A DNA stretch of 64,000 nt from the NCBI GenBank assembly GCA_963738835.1, contig CAVTYH010000005.1, positions 124,001 through 188,000 of the forward strand, written 5' to 3'. The notes under the pieces are model-generated. The model did no database searches. It was not told the DNA's origin and saw nothing but the letters and a program-made list of their open reading frames with translations. The translations under genes and the position numbers were made by a program. Each line of letters starts with the position of its first letter. Position 1 is the stretch's first letter. Of this stretch, positions 50,438-59,648 are shown piece after piece. Source of the DNA: CAVTYH01 sp963738835. Lineage in GTDB: Bacteria > Planctomycetota > Planctomycetia > Pirellulales > JADZDJ01.

Positions 50438-51482
50438 TCACACCCACATCGCAAGCGTACCGATCACCAACAACCCCACGCTCACTACCGCGTTCACATT
50501 AAAAAATGCGGTGTTCACGCGGGCCAGGTCGTTCGGCTTCACCAACCAATGTTCGTACACCAGCAGCCCGGCGATTGCCGCCACGCCGGTCCACCAGATC
50601 CAGCCGATCATCAAAGGATAAACCAAGGGCATCACGGCGAGAAGGACCACCATGCCGGCGTGGCACCCCGCGGCGATCTGCAAAGCCGTCTGCACGCCGA
50701 ATTTAGCGGGCACGCTGTGCAGCCGCTGCGTCTTGTCGAAGTCGTAATCCTGACAGGCGTAAATGATGTCGAAACCGGCCACCCACAACATCACCGCCTC
50801 GCCTAGCACCAGAACCGGCAGCAGATCGCGCAGGATTAACCAGCACGATCTGGCCGCGAATGGCGATCCACGACGAAATTGGCGCCAGACCCAATGCCGC
50901 ACCGAGCCAAAAATGTGCGAGCCACGTGAACCGCTTTGTGTAGCTGTAGCCGAGCAGAAACAAGAGCATCGGAACCGAGAGCGCCAGCGGAAGCCAGTTT
51001 GGCAGAAACATCAGATTGGTGGCGACGAACGCCGCACTGCTCATCGCGGCAAACATCTGCACGCTGCCCACGGTCAATTTCCCCGCCGGCAGATGGCGGC
51101 CAGCCGTTCGCGGATTGAGCGCATCGATTTTGCGATCGGCCAGCCGATTGAACGACATCGCCGCACTGCGCCCGGCAACCATGCATAACAGAATACCGAA
51201 CAACACGCGCCAACGAAATTCGGCTCCTGGATCGAACGTGATAAATCTGTAAAATGGGTCACGAGACTCTACTCGCGACGCAGCAGCGAGGTGATCAATA
51301 TCACCAGCAGGCGATATGTCCTTCTGGTTGATTTCGGCGCTGATAGCGGCCCATTTGGAGAGTCTCGCATCCGATGCGCTACATCGCCACGCCATCAGCG
51401 CCGCCAAGAGCGCAAACGGCAGCGCGAACAGCGTATGGCTGAAGCGAATCAGTTCCAGCAAATGTCGAATGCGGGTGAGCAT
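50438..51482 (-). CDS. ubiA: UbiA-type prenyltransferase of menaquinone synthesis (frameshift near 50830)
   Basis: An integral membrane prenyltransferase that attaches the polyprenyl tail, here probably to the futalosine-derived naphthoate (MqnP role). The N-terminus LIRFSHTLFALPFALLAALM, the first aspartate-rich motif NRLADRKIDALNPRT and, after the frame change near 50830, the second motif DIIYACQDYDFDK are all present. A hydrophilic insertion of about 55 residues (35-89) separates the first and second membrane helices, longer than I expect. It lies between mqnE and ubiX. Confidence 0.85.
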
Positions 51483-51546
51483 GTCATTTAGCCCGCCGTG
51501 AATACACGGCAGGCAATGCGGCATCCGTTCACAGGGCGTCTTAGGG

Positions 51547-52191
51547 TTAGTCGCGCGGATTGCCCCCGGTGTAATCACCGGGGGCTAAATGCGATCCCCA
51601 ACGTCGCGTCAAACGGTGTTCCACGCCGAGTTGGTCGCAGATGCGTCCTACAACAAAGTCCACCAGATCGTCAATGGATTTCGGCCCGTGATAGAAACCG
51701 GGGCTGGCCGGCAGCACCACGGCGCCGGCTTCGGTGACTTTGCGCATATTGTCGATCTGCGGCAGCGACAGCGGCGTTTCGCGCGGCACCAAAATCAACT
51801 TGCGGCGTTCTTTCAGTTGCACTTCCGCAGCCCGATGAATCAAATTCGTGCCCATCGAATGCGCAATCGCCCCCAGCGTGCTGCCGGAACAGGGGCAAAC
51901 CACCATGCCAGCCGTGAGAAACGACCCGCTAGCAATCGGCGACATTAAATCTTGATAATGACAGTAGCGAACTTCCCCCCGAGCTGGTTCCAGCCGTTTG
52001 CGGCTTAGCGCGCCCACTTCAAATTTTTCCAAATCCACCTGCAACCCCAACTCCGTCTCCATCACCGCCTTCCCCGACGAGCTGATCGTCAAATACACCG
52101 TCCGCCCCGCCTCGCGCAGCGCTTCCAACAGCCGCACGCCATAAATCGCGCCGCTCGCGCCGGTGATCGCCAGGATGAGTGGATGTGTCAT
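51547..52191 (-). CDS. ubiX: Flavin prenyltransferase (UbiX / MqnM-like)
   Basis: Makes prenylated FMN for a UbiD-type decarboxylase. 214 residues; FMN loop LAITGASGAIYGVRLLEAL, SGSFLTAGMVVCPCSGSTLG, TNLIHRAAEVQLKERRKLIL, VPRETPLSLPQIDNM, all characteristic. In the futalosine pathway such a protein serves the MqnL decarboxylase. A UbiD/MqnL gene is not seen in this window, so it must be elsewhere. It is in the same orientation as mqnE and menG. Confidence 0.92.
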   Translation of the reverse strand: MTHPLILAITGASGAIYGVRLLEALREAGRTVYLTISSSGKAVMETELGLQVDLEKFEVGALSRKRLEPARGEVRYCHYQDLMSPIASGSFLTAGMVVCPCSGSTLGAIAHSMGTNLIHRAAEVQLKERRKLILVPRETPLSLPQIDNMRKVTEAGAVVLPASPGFYHGPKSIDDLVDFVVGRICDQLGVEHRLTRRWGSHLAPGDYTGGNPRD

Positions 52192-52200
52192 TTCAATTCA

Positions 52201-52282
52201 TAAAGCCGCCGATGGTATCGGCGGGGTCCCTCGATAACCCTTATCCACTCCGCTGCAACCGCCGATGCCATCGGCGGCTTTA
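52201..52282. repeat. 82-bp palindromic element between menG and ubiX
   Basis: Arms 52201-52224 and 52259-52282 are reverse complements over 24 bp with one mismatch. Each arm is itself a near-palindrome (CCGCCGAT-GGT-ATCGGCGG), so the element can form one long hairpin or two small ones. The menG stop codon lies inside the right arm. It may act as terminator or processing site between menG and ubiX. Confidence 0.75.
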
Positions 52283-52993
52283 TGGTTTCACGCCCACGTA
52301 CAACGTCGCCACACCAAACGTCAGCGGCCAGAATCGCACGTTGCTCAACCCGGCGGCCCGCATCTTCGCCGCCAGCGCTTCGCCGTCGGGAAATTCATCG
52401 ACGCTCTGCGGAAGATAATTGTATGCCGCCGTTTTGCTTCGCGACACCGCCTGGCCGACTTTCGGAAGCACGTGGCGGAACATCCAGCGGTACGCCCCGC
52501 GTAGCGGTTGCCGCCGCGGCATCGAGAATTCCAGCACCGCGACACGTCCGCCGGGCTCACACACGCGCACCATTTCCCGCAGACCGCGATCGGTGTCAGT
52601 CACGTTCCGCAACCCGAACGCCACGCAGACAATTTGAAAATGGTCGTCCTGAAATGGCAACTTTTGAGCGTCGGCTTCGATGAATGTGATTTTGCCGTCG
52701 AGCCCAGCCCGTTCAGCTTTCTCGCGACCAATCGCCAGCATTTCGTGGCAAAAATCGGCCCCGACAATTTTTCCGTCGGCTGCCATCTGCCGGGCGTACG
52801 CGATTGCCAAATCGCCGGTGCCGGTACACAAATCTAAAATCGGCGAGATTCCCTGCGGTGGCACACGGCGAACCGTCTGCCGCCGCCAGCGCTTGTCGAT
52901 ATTGAACGACAGCAGGTGATTCAGGAAATCGTACCGCGGGGCGATATCGCCAAACATCCGCCGCACGCTGGTTTCCGATTTATCGACGGGCAT
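52280..52993 (-). CDS. menG: Demethylmenaquinone methyltransferase
   Basis: UbiE/MenG family SAM-dependent methyltransferase, last step of menaquinone synthesis. With the start at 52993 (MPVDKSETSVRRMFGDIAPR) it has 237 residues. Motifs: RYDFLNHLLSFNIDKRWR, LDLCTGTGDLAIA (motif I), ADFCHEMLAIGREKAE, VAFGLRNVTDTDRGLREMVR and VAVLEFSMP. A longer frame to 53125 exists, but the added residues are encoded by the repeat-rich spacer (TPDTQTLRHPD), so I reject it. Confidence 0.93.
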   Translation of the reverse strand: MPVDKSETSVRRMFGDIAPRYDFLNHLLSFNIDKRWRRQTVRRVPPQGISPILDLCTGTGDLAIAYARQMAADGKIVGADFCHEMLAIGREKAERAGLDGKITFIEADAQKLPFQDDHFQIVCVAFGLRNVTDTDRGLREMVRVCEPGGRVAVLEFSMPRRQPLRGAYRWMFRHVLPKVGQAVSRSKTAAYNYLPQSVDEFPDGEALAAKMRAAGLSNVRFWPLTFGVATLYVGVKP

Positions 52994-53161
52994 GGGGGCG
53001 AAGTAGTCGGGGTGCCTAAGTGTCTGGGTGTCTGGTGTCTCAGCATAGCAACCGCAATGCTCGCTACGGAATAACGCCGGCGTGCCATTTATTGCTCTCG
53101 GTGAAAACCGTATCATCTCAGGCACTCAGACACCAAGACACCTAGCCACAAACACCCGCCC
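52994..53161. repeat. Divergent spacer with a phrase leader for each gene
   Basis: Upstream of menG, on its coding strand, the words AGACACCAGACACCCAGACAC occur at about 53012-53034. Upstream of comB on the plus strand, CAGACACCAAGACACC occurs at about 53126-53141. Each copy faces its own gene, so together they form an inverted pair around the divergent promoter. Confidence 0.8.
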
Positions 53162-53933
53162 ATGCCCACGCTGGCCGCTCATCTTTTGCCCGCACTCACC
53201 AGTGCCGATGAATTGGCCGGCGGCGTGGTGGTGATGATCGACGTGCTGCGGGCATCGACGACGATTACGACGGCGTTGGCTGCCGGCGCAGTGGAAGTGT
53301 TTCCGCTGGGCGAAGTCGAACAATCCCAGCAAAAAGCGGCGGCGCTGCGGCAAACATTGGACCGGCCGCCAGTTTTGGGCGGCGAGCGCGGCGGGCTGCC
53401 GATCGACGGGTTCGACTTGGGTAATTCGCCGAGCGAATACACCGCGCAGTCTGTCGGCGCCCGGACCGTCATTTTCACGACGACCAACGGCACGCAAGCC
53501 TTGCTGATTTGCGGCGCGGCGAAGCGAGTTCTGATCGGTTCGTTCGTCAATTTTTCCGCCGTGCTGCGCCAATTGACCGGCGAGTTGCCGATTCATTTGC
53601 TGTGCGCTGGCACGCGCGGCCGGATCACGCGGGAAGACGTGCTGTTCGCCGGCGCTGGTGGAAAGGCTCGTCGGCACGATTGTTGAACCCGAGGGGCTTA
53701 ACGACGAAGCCCGAATCGCCCAAGATGTATGGCACAGCGCGATGGGAGCGATTCGGCCGCCGGACAAAGCCGCGAACCAGCACATCGCCGAGGTTCTCCA
53801 TGATTGCCAGGGCGGCCGCAACCTGATCGGATTGGGTTTGCAAGCGGATATTGTTGACGCCGCGGCGGTGGATCGGTTTGATTTCGCGCCGGTGTTTGAT
53901 GCGACGAACTGGAGGATTACGAGGTCGGCTTGA
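53162..53933 (+). CDS. comB: 2-phosphosulfolactate phosphatase (ComB), frameshift near 53660
   Basis: ComB-family phosphatase, hydrolysing 2-phosphosulfolactate in the sulfolactate/coenzyme M type pathway; in bacteria its physiological role is often unclear. Motifs: VVMIDVLRASTTITTALAAG, GFDLGNSPSEY, RTVIFTTTNGTQAL, HLLCAGTRGRITREDVLFAG. The frame changes near 53660 and continues as LVERLVGTIVE with the C-terminal helices to 53933. Start at 53162, preceded by the CAGACACC leader phrase. Confidence 0.85.
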
Positions 53934-53989
53934 TGAACATGATTACGCTCGATGCAATTCGGCTAGCGCGGGGCAAGCCCACGCCGCTA

Positions 53990-54047
53990 CACTTGACCCC
54001 TGATTACTGCTGACTCCTGAACCCCGAACCCTGACCCCTTCTGCCTC
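53990..54047 (+). repeat. Leader phrase before glyS
   Basis: Words TTGACCCCTGATTAC and GACTCCTGAACCCCGAAC, then CCTGACCCC, end 10 bp before the ATG. Same orientation and nearly the same words as the enolase leader at 16956-16982. Confidence 0.75.
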
Positions 54048-55750
54048 ATGGACATGGACAAACTCGTCTCGCTGTGCAAACGGCGGGGCTTTATTTTTCA
54101 ATCAAGCGAAATCTACGGCGGCCTCAACGGCTTCTGGGATTACGGCCCGCTGGGCGTCGAGCTGAAACGCAATATCAAGGAAACCTGGTGGCGCGACATG
54201 GTCACCGGCCACGACGACATCGCCACGCCCGCCGCGCGCCGGAATCGTATGAAATGGTCGGGCTCGATTGCTCGATCATCATGCACCCGCAGGTGTGGAA
54301 GGTTTCCGGACATTACGATTTGTTTGTCGATAAGATGGTCGATTGCACGGAATCAAAAAAACGTTACCGCGCTGACCAACTGCGAGGCCGTTGGATTTCG
54401 ATCACAATAAGGGATTATACGATCTCTGGATTACCACCAGAAAGGCAAGCAGAGATTAACGACAAACAATCGTTTTTCATTGCGACGAATGCGGATACGC
54501 CAGAAGCTGCTGATACAGATACGAAATCACGTGCGATTGAAATATTTAAGATAAAGAAAAAGTATATAGATTTGGCGATCGAGAATTGGGAAGATGTTGA
54601 AACGCTTAGTTTGAATGTTAATGACTACTCTTACGGTTCTATTGAAGAGCTGTTGAGCCACGTCGTTGGTCCCGATGCTTCTTGGGCCGGCACCTTCACG
54701 AAGCCACGTGAATTCAATCTGATGTTCAAAACCATCGTCGGCGCGCTGGGCACGGAAGAAGATGCGGCGTTTTTGCGGCCGGAAACGGCCCAGGGCATTT
54801 TTATGAACTTCAAAAACGTGGTCGATAGCACCCGCGTCAAAATTCCCTTCGGCATCGCGCAGGTCGGCAAGAGTTTCCGCAACGAAATCACGCCGCGCAA
54901 CTTCACCTTCCGCAGCCGTGAGTTCGAGCAGATGGAAATCGAATTTTTCTGCCACCCGAGCCAGTCGTTGCAATGGTACCAGTATTGGCGCGATCGGCGG
55001 ATGAAGTGGTACACCGATCACGGCCTGGCCAGCGATCGGTTGCGGTTGCGGGAACATCCCGAGGAAGAACGCAGCCATTACTCGCAAGGCACATCGGACA
55101 TTGAATACGCCTTTCCGTTTTTGGAAGCCGGCGATTTCGGCGAGCTGGAAGGCATTGCCCATCGCGGTGATTTCGATTTGCGCAGCCACATGGAAGGCAA
55201 GCTCGATCCGAATTCGAAGCCCGATTTGAAAGTGGAAGTCGGCGCCGACGGCAAGCCGCGGTGGCGTGGCAGCGGCAAAGATCTGAGTTATTTCGACGAC
55301 CAGAAGAAAGAACGCTTCATTCCGCACGTCATCGAACCCTCTGCCGGCGCCGATCGCGCGACGCTGGCATTTTTGTGCGAAGCGTATCACGAAGACCAGG
55401 CGCCCGACGAAAAAGGCCAGATGCAAACCCGCGTGGTGTTGAAATTCCACCCGCGGTTAGCGCCGGTGAAAGCGGCCGTATTTCCGCTGGTGAAAAAAGA
55501 CGGCATGCCGGAAATGTCGCAAGAGATTTATCGAGCCTTGAAGCAGCACATGAACGTGTTCTACGACGAAAAGAGCGCCATCGGCCGCCGCTACCGCCGC
55601 CAAGACGAAGCCGGCACGCCGTTCTGCATCACCGTCGACGGCCAATCGCTGCAAGACAAAACCGTTACCATTCGCGACCGCGATTCACTGGAACAATCGC
55701 GCGTGAAAGCGGACGATGTGGTCGATGAGATTCGCAAGCGAATTGGCTAA
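54048..55750 (+). CDS. glyS: Glycine-tRNA ligase, dimeric type (frameshift near 54235)
   Basis: Class II aminoacyl-tRNA synthetase of the eukaryote/archaea-like alpha2 type (the single-chain form). Start MDMDKLVSLCKRRGFIFQSS with EIYGGLNGFWDYGPLG; after a frame change near 54235 the chain resumes at ESYEMVGLDCSIIMHPQVW. Motif 2 is in FGIAQVGKSFRNEITPRNF and motif 3 in the region GADRATLAFLCEAYHED. The anticodon-binding domain includes VKAAVFPLVKKDG. The segment of roughly residues 120-200 is encoded by unusually AT-rich DNA. As glycyl-tRNA synthesis is indispensable, the frameshift is almost surely not real. Confidence 0.9.
54400..54655 (+). other. AT-rich compositional island inside glyS
   Basis: About 250 bp, visibly AT-rich relative to the rest of glyS, with codons rare elsewhere in the window (ATA, TTA, AGA). 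The encoded stretch (TIRDYTISGLPPERQAEIN, IEIFKIKKKYIDLAIENWED) replaces the usual insertion between motifs 1 and 2. The flanks return abruptly to normal composition at KPREFNLMFK. Confidence 0.7.
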
Positions 55751-55883
55751 TGACGAATGACGAAATTCGAATGACGATTTAAATTCCAAGCTCCAAATTC
55801 CAAATCGTTGAAATCCTTCGTTTCGTCATTCGAACCTCGAATTTGGTGCTTCATTTGTCATTCGAATTTCGTCATTCGTCATT
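55749..55883. repeat. 135-bp element with perfect 27-bp inverted repeats
   Basis: Arms 55749-55775 and 55857-55883 are exact reverse complements over 27 bp (arm begins AATGACGAATGACGAAATTC). The left arm overlaps the glyS stop codon and the right arm ends 6 bp before the next start. Between them are further phrases (CTCCAAATTCCAAATCG). Confidence 0.9.
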
Positions 55884-55889
55884 TTCATT

Positions 55890-56709
55890 ATGACACCCGC
55901 GCTCAGCCAAATCTGCACTCTGCACGCTTCGTTCGAAAAGGACGTGGAAGACTACGCGGCCGGGCATTGCCATGCGATTGAAGTCTGGCTGACCAAGTTG
56001 GAGACATATCTTCAATCGCACAGCATCGACGACGTGCGGCGGCTGCTTGAGAAGCACGAAATGGCGCTGCCGGTCGCCGCGTTTCAAGGCGGGCTCTTGG
56101 TTTGGCAAGGCGATGCGCGGCGCGAACATTGGAATCATTTTGCAAAGCGGCTCGAGTTGTGCCGTGAGCTTGGAATTCAAACGCTTGTCGTGGCTGGCGA
56201 TGTGATCGGCCCGATCGGCGAGCAAGATTTTGAGCGGTTGCGATTTTCTCTGGCTGAGGCCGCTAAGCAAGCCGGCGATCACGGCGTGCGGCTGGCACTG
56301 GAATTTCAAGCCCAGGCGACGTACCCCAACAATTTGCAATCGGCGGCGGCGATCGTCGAAGAAATCGGCAGCCCGCATTTGGGCTTGTGCCTGGATGCGT
56401 TTCATTTTTTCACCGGGCCGAGCAAAGAAACCGACTTGGGATATCTCTCGCCGGAAAATCTGTTCCATGTGCAGTTGTGCGATCTTGCCGGGCAGCCGCG
56501 AGTTTGCCACCGATGGCGATCGCATTCTGCCAGGCGATGGTGATTTCCCGCTGGCTGCAATTCTTGAGCAGTTGCGTGAAATCGATTATGCTGGCTGTGT
56601 CTCGGTCGAGCTGATGAACCCCAGCATTTGGCAAATCCCGTCGCGACAATTCGGCGAAGTTGCCATCACCGCATTACGGAAAGCACTTGGCATCGCAAGC
56701 ATGAACTAA
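55890..56709 (+). CDS. Sugar phosphate isomerase/epimerase-like TIM barrel (frameshift near 56500)
   Basis: A member of the xylose-isomerase-like / AP-endonuclease-2 TIM-barrel family. HAIEVWLTKLETYLQ, TLVVAGDVIGP, VRLALEFQAQATYPNNLQSA and GLCLDAFHFFTG give the metal ligands (Glu, Asp-x-x-His). After a frame change near 56500 the end is RILPGDGDFPLAAILEQLRE and GCVSVELMNPSIWQ. Start at 55890. No substrate can be assigned. Confidence 0.8.
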
Positions 56710-56720
56710 ACAGGCGAGGC

Positions 56721-56827
56721 CTAGCAGCCCGGGGAATAACCCCAGACGATTGGTGGCTAGCTGGCTCGCTCACGAGGATTTTGCAGCTAGCATACGGCCC
56801 AAGTCGAATACTTCCCCAGGCTGCTAG
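56721..56827. repeat. 107-bp inverted-repeat element
   Basis: 16-bp arms at 56721-56736 and 56812-56827 with one mismatch (CTAGCAGCCCGGGGAA / TTCCCCAGGCTGCTAG). Inside lies GGGGAATAACCCC, itself a small hairpin. The right arm overlaps the end of the next minus-strand gene. It could terminate both converging genes. Confidence 0.75.
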
Positions 56828-57649
56828 CGCTGGGCGGCCATCTTTGTGGCCAGAATGTCTAGTTGACCTTTCAAATCGGCCAATAGCAGATGCGGATGGG
56901 CACCTTCGGCCAGATGGGTGTAGAACGACTGAGCAGCTGTACTGTGCGACGATTGCAGTAAGGTCGTCGCATGATTGATTTCGTGCAGCCGCTCATCGAC
57001 CACATCCAACGTTTCCGCCGTGCGGCGATTGGCTTGCCAAAGATGATCCAGTTGCAGGACCAAGCCCAACAGTAACCCAAACTGCCCGACCAAAGCCAGC
57101 GGCATTCCCAGGCCCCAGAGATCGTTACGGTGACCAACAAAAGCCCACACAAGAAGCACGCCGCCACACAAAAATGCCATCAGGCCGAGCGAGAGGATCG
57201 ACCAGGCCACGATTGACGGGCGTCGTCGTGTCACGGTGGCCTCCGCCGAGTGCGGCACAGTAGTCATTCGCGATGATAGCGTTGGCTTCGGACTGGCGGC
57301 CGTGTTCCAAAAATCACCCGAAGCCATTTCCACCGACCAGTCAGCATGAACATTGGCAGCGTACGACGACACGGCTACTTGGGGCACATGCATCCGGCGC
57401 TGCAAATGGCGGACTTGTTCGTCCAGAATCCAGCCATCGTCAATTGAAAGCGGCAATTCGACCGCAGACGGCGTCACGGCATCGGCTGGCAAGTCACTCA
57501 AGTCCGTTCCGGAGTTTCCAAGTTCGTCGAAACTCGATGCTACTGTCGTGTCGCTCGCACTCCGGGTAAGAAAACGTCCGCACTGCGCAACGTGCTATTT
57601 CGCCGGAGGCGATTGCTGGCACATCTTGGCGACAGTTCTGGCACCACAT
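56824..57649 (-). CDS. Zinc-ribbon membrane protein (frameshift near 57565)
   Basis: The start at 57649 gives WCQNCRQDVPAIAS followed, with a one-base correction near 57565, by RCARCGRFLT: a two-CxxC zinc ribbon. The second part (LPADAVTPSAVELPLSIDDG, then DEQVRHLQRRMH) leads to two membrane helices (VAWSILSLGLMAFLCGGVLL and GMPLALVGQFGLLLGLVLQL) and a helical cytoplasmic tail. About 275 residues. Function unknown. The zinc ribbon plus two helices is a recurring planctomycete architecture in my recollection. Confidence 0.65.
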
Positions 57650-57900
57650 AGGCTGCAAACGGCGATTCGAGGATTGACGAGACAAAACGCGCAGGGATTT
57701 TGTCCCGCCAATAAAATCGGCCTTGCCAGTGGCAAACTGTAGCGGTTTCGTAAACTTTTCAGGCAAATCCTGGCGTTGCGTTTTGAATTCGGCAAGCTGT
57801 GGTGAACGGCTCGCCCTGCTAGCACCAGAAACTTGCAGATTGCCGAAGAATGAATGAGTCCGCTTGCGCGTAATTCTGCAAAAGCCGGTAAGGCGATGAC

Positions 57901-58788
57901 TTATCGCCCTCGTCGGGCCCGGCGAGCCTCACGCCGCGTTAAGAATCGGCCGCCGTCGTCAGCGTCGTCGGCAACCGTGTGATAATCGACCAGTTGTAGC
58001 GTGCTTCGTCGAACAAGATGATTGCTTTCATCGAATTCTTTGGATGTGCGAGCCACAATGCCACCTGGCACATCAGCACAGGTAACATCCAGTGTGACAT
58101 TTGTCCCGCGTCCGGTCCACTGAACGGTACGTTGCCAGGCTACCGATTTCAACTCGCTCAAAACCTGATACGGCATCTCCAACCCGATGACTTCTAAAGT
58201 CGTGTTTTGATGGTCGGCACGACCATCATCAGAGAGAACCGTCGTTTCCCGCTTTAGTACAAATGGTTCGACATCGTCCGATACGTACATGCGGGTGACC
58301 TGCTTCTGCTGGCCAATGCTGGCGACAACCTGGCGTATTCGACAGGGAAGCTGCCGGCCATCGATTGTCAGTTGGGCAGTACCTACAATCTTCTGATCAG
58401 TTGGATCATTGGGTGCTTCACCAAAATAGCCACACTCGACAACTTCGGGCTGACTTTGAAACCGCTTGCCGGCAACATCGACGGTAGCTTCAATTCGCAG
58501 GCTAAGGCACCGGGAATCGGTTCTAACCAGCGTCGTTTTAGAGTCGGTCGTTGTTGTGTCGACCACTTCGCCGCGCGCGTTCAAAGACTCGGTTACAATT
58601 CGAACTTGCTTCCAGGTGCCGGGGTCAAAATGCCCCCAAACGCTGATGTCCCGGGCTGAAAGCTGATCAGAGCTTGGAGAGACCGCCGGAGTTTCCGCTT
58701 GCCCACTCCGACCCACGGCCACCAGCAACAATGCGCCGGCTAAGCTCAATGCCAAATGCCGGCATCGTCCTACGAACACATGCGCCAT
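57901..58788 (-). CDS. Secreted hypothetical protein
   Basis: 295 residues with a signal peptide (LALSLAGALLLVAVGRSGQA). The mature part is beta-rich (ISVWGHFDPGTWKQVRIVTE, CLSLRIEATVDVAGK, QTVQW-type strands, LDVTCADVPGGIVARTSKEF), with a basic tail (RREARRARRGR). No named domain. The polar basic tail is unusual for an exported protein and might bind envelope polymers. Confidence 0.65.
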   Translation of the reverse strand: MAHVFVGRCRHLALSLAGALLLVAVGRSGQAETPAVSPSSDQLSARDISVWGHFDPGTWKQVRIVTESLNARGEVVDTTTTDSKTTLVRTDSRCLSLRIEATVDVAGKRFQSQPEVVECGYFGEAPNDPTDQKIVGTAQLTIDGRQLPCRIRQVVASIGQQKQVTRMYVSDDVEPFVLKRETTVLSDDGRADHQNTTLEVIGLEMPYQVLSELKSVAWQRTVQWTGRGTNVTLDVTCADVPGGIVARTSKEFDESNHLVRRSTLQLVDYHTVADDADDGGRFLTRREARRARRGR

Positions 58789-59160
58789 CGTGGTATTCCA
58801 CGCTAAGCGCCAATTCGCCGTCTTGGCTAACAGGCCGGTGCTGGGCTAGGCGGGTCCGGCATGCTTTGTCGACCCATGTGGAGCACTGGGGCCAACTTGG
58901 CCAAACTGTAGGCGGGCTGAACATCCATGCTAAGCCCGATCTAAACTTCAAACAGGCACATTAACCAGACAAACCCCAACTTCAGACTGGTGATTTCATC
59001 AATCAGCCAAGCGAAGTCTGGTCGGAATGTCATACACCCCTGCTGTGCCAGCAACTGATAGTCATAGCAAAATTGCACAGCATGGGATAGATAGCGGCCA
59101 ACAAAATACCATGCCAGCCCCATCCTATTGGCTACGATTTTCACAAACTGTAGCAGTCGC
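58789..59160. other. Intergenic, no gene supported
   Basis: Upstream region of the minus-strand secreted protein and downstream of the lipoprotein gene. Open frames crossing it lack any recognisable content. No terminator hairpin with T-tract was seen. Confidence 0.45.
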
Positions 59161-59346
59161 TTAGTTTGTGAGCTCACGATATGGCAGCTTGGCCTCGGCC
59201 GCCGTAGGAAAATGATCGGCGGGGGTGTGCGGATGGAGTGAGTGCTGCCCCGCCGCCGGATTCGTGCCCGGCGATACACAACCGCCCAGACACAGCAGAC
59301 ATACGACCGCAGCCAGCAGTACCGAGACTAGATGCCTGAGGTGCAC
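59161..59346 (-). CDS. Small lipoprotein
   Basis: Reading from the GTG at 59346: VHLRHLVSVLLAAVVCLLC then the lipobox LGGC, with a 40-residue polar tail ending KLPYRELTN. About 61 residues. Start codon uncertain; there is no clear ribosome-binding site. Type II signal peptide, so an envelope lipoprotein. Confidence 0.55.
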   Translation of the reverse strand: MHLRHLVSVLLAAVVCLLCLGGCVSPGTNPAAGQHSLHPHTPADHFPTAAEAKLPYRELTN

Positions 59347-59414
59347 CCAGCAATTCGATATCGGATTTGCTTTGCATCGCACGGTCGGTAACAGTCCCCA
59401 AAGCGGTGAGCAAC

Positions 59415-59639
59415 TTATGGATTGACCCGCCGCTGGGCCATCCACTCTTCAACGGTCTGTGGGCCGGTCTTCTGCGGTCGCTTTTGCTTCTGCTGAACCA
59501 TGCCGCAGCCCGAAGCTGTGAAAATGAGGCTCGCACTAATCAACAACAAGGTGGCGGTGTGCAGCGCATGCAAGAGCCACTTTGAGGCGTTCTTGAGCCG
59601 AGTGTTCGCCGAATTGTTGAACAACTTGCCGTATCGCAT
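59415..59639 (-). CDS. Small lipoprotein
   Basis: 74 residues: a basic N-terminus, a hydrophobic segment (LHTATLLLISASLIFTASG) and cysteine in the lipobox ASGC, then a basic short tail (QKQKRPQKTGPQTVEEWMAQ). Ten bases separate it from the end of the preceding signal-peptide protein, suggesting one operon of three small exported proteins. Confidence 0.65.
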   Translation of the reverse strand: MRYGKLFNNSANTRLKNASKWLLHALHTATLLLISASLIFTASGCGMVQQKQKRPQKTGPQTVEEWMAQRRVNP

Positions 59640-59648
59640 AAAGCGATC

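Noticed and set aside
49281..50621. Plus-strand 446-residue ORF opposite mqnE
   Set aside because: Antisense of a well-conserved radical SAM gene; composition is a mirror of it and no motif is present.
52994..53125. Longer menG reading frame up to 53125
   Set aside because: The added residues are encoded by the AGACACC repeat and the spacer and match nothing in the family; the MPVDKSETSVRR start at 52993 fits the conserved N-terminus.
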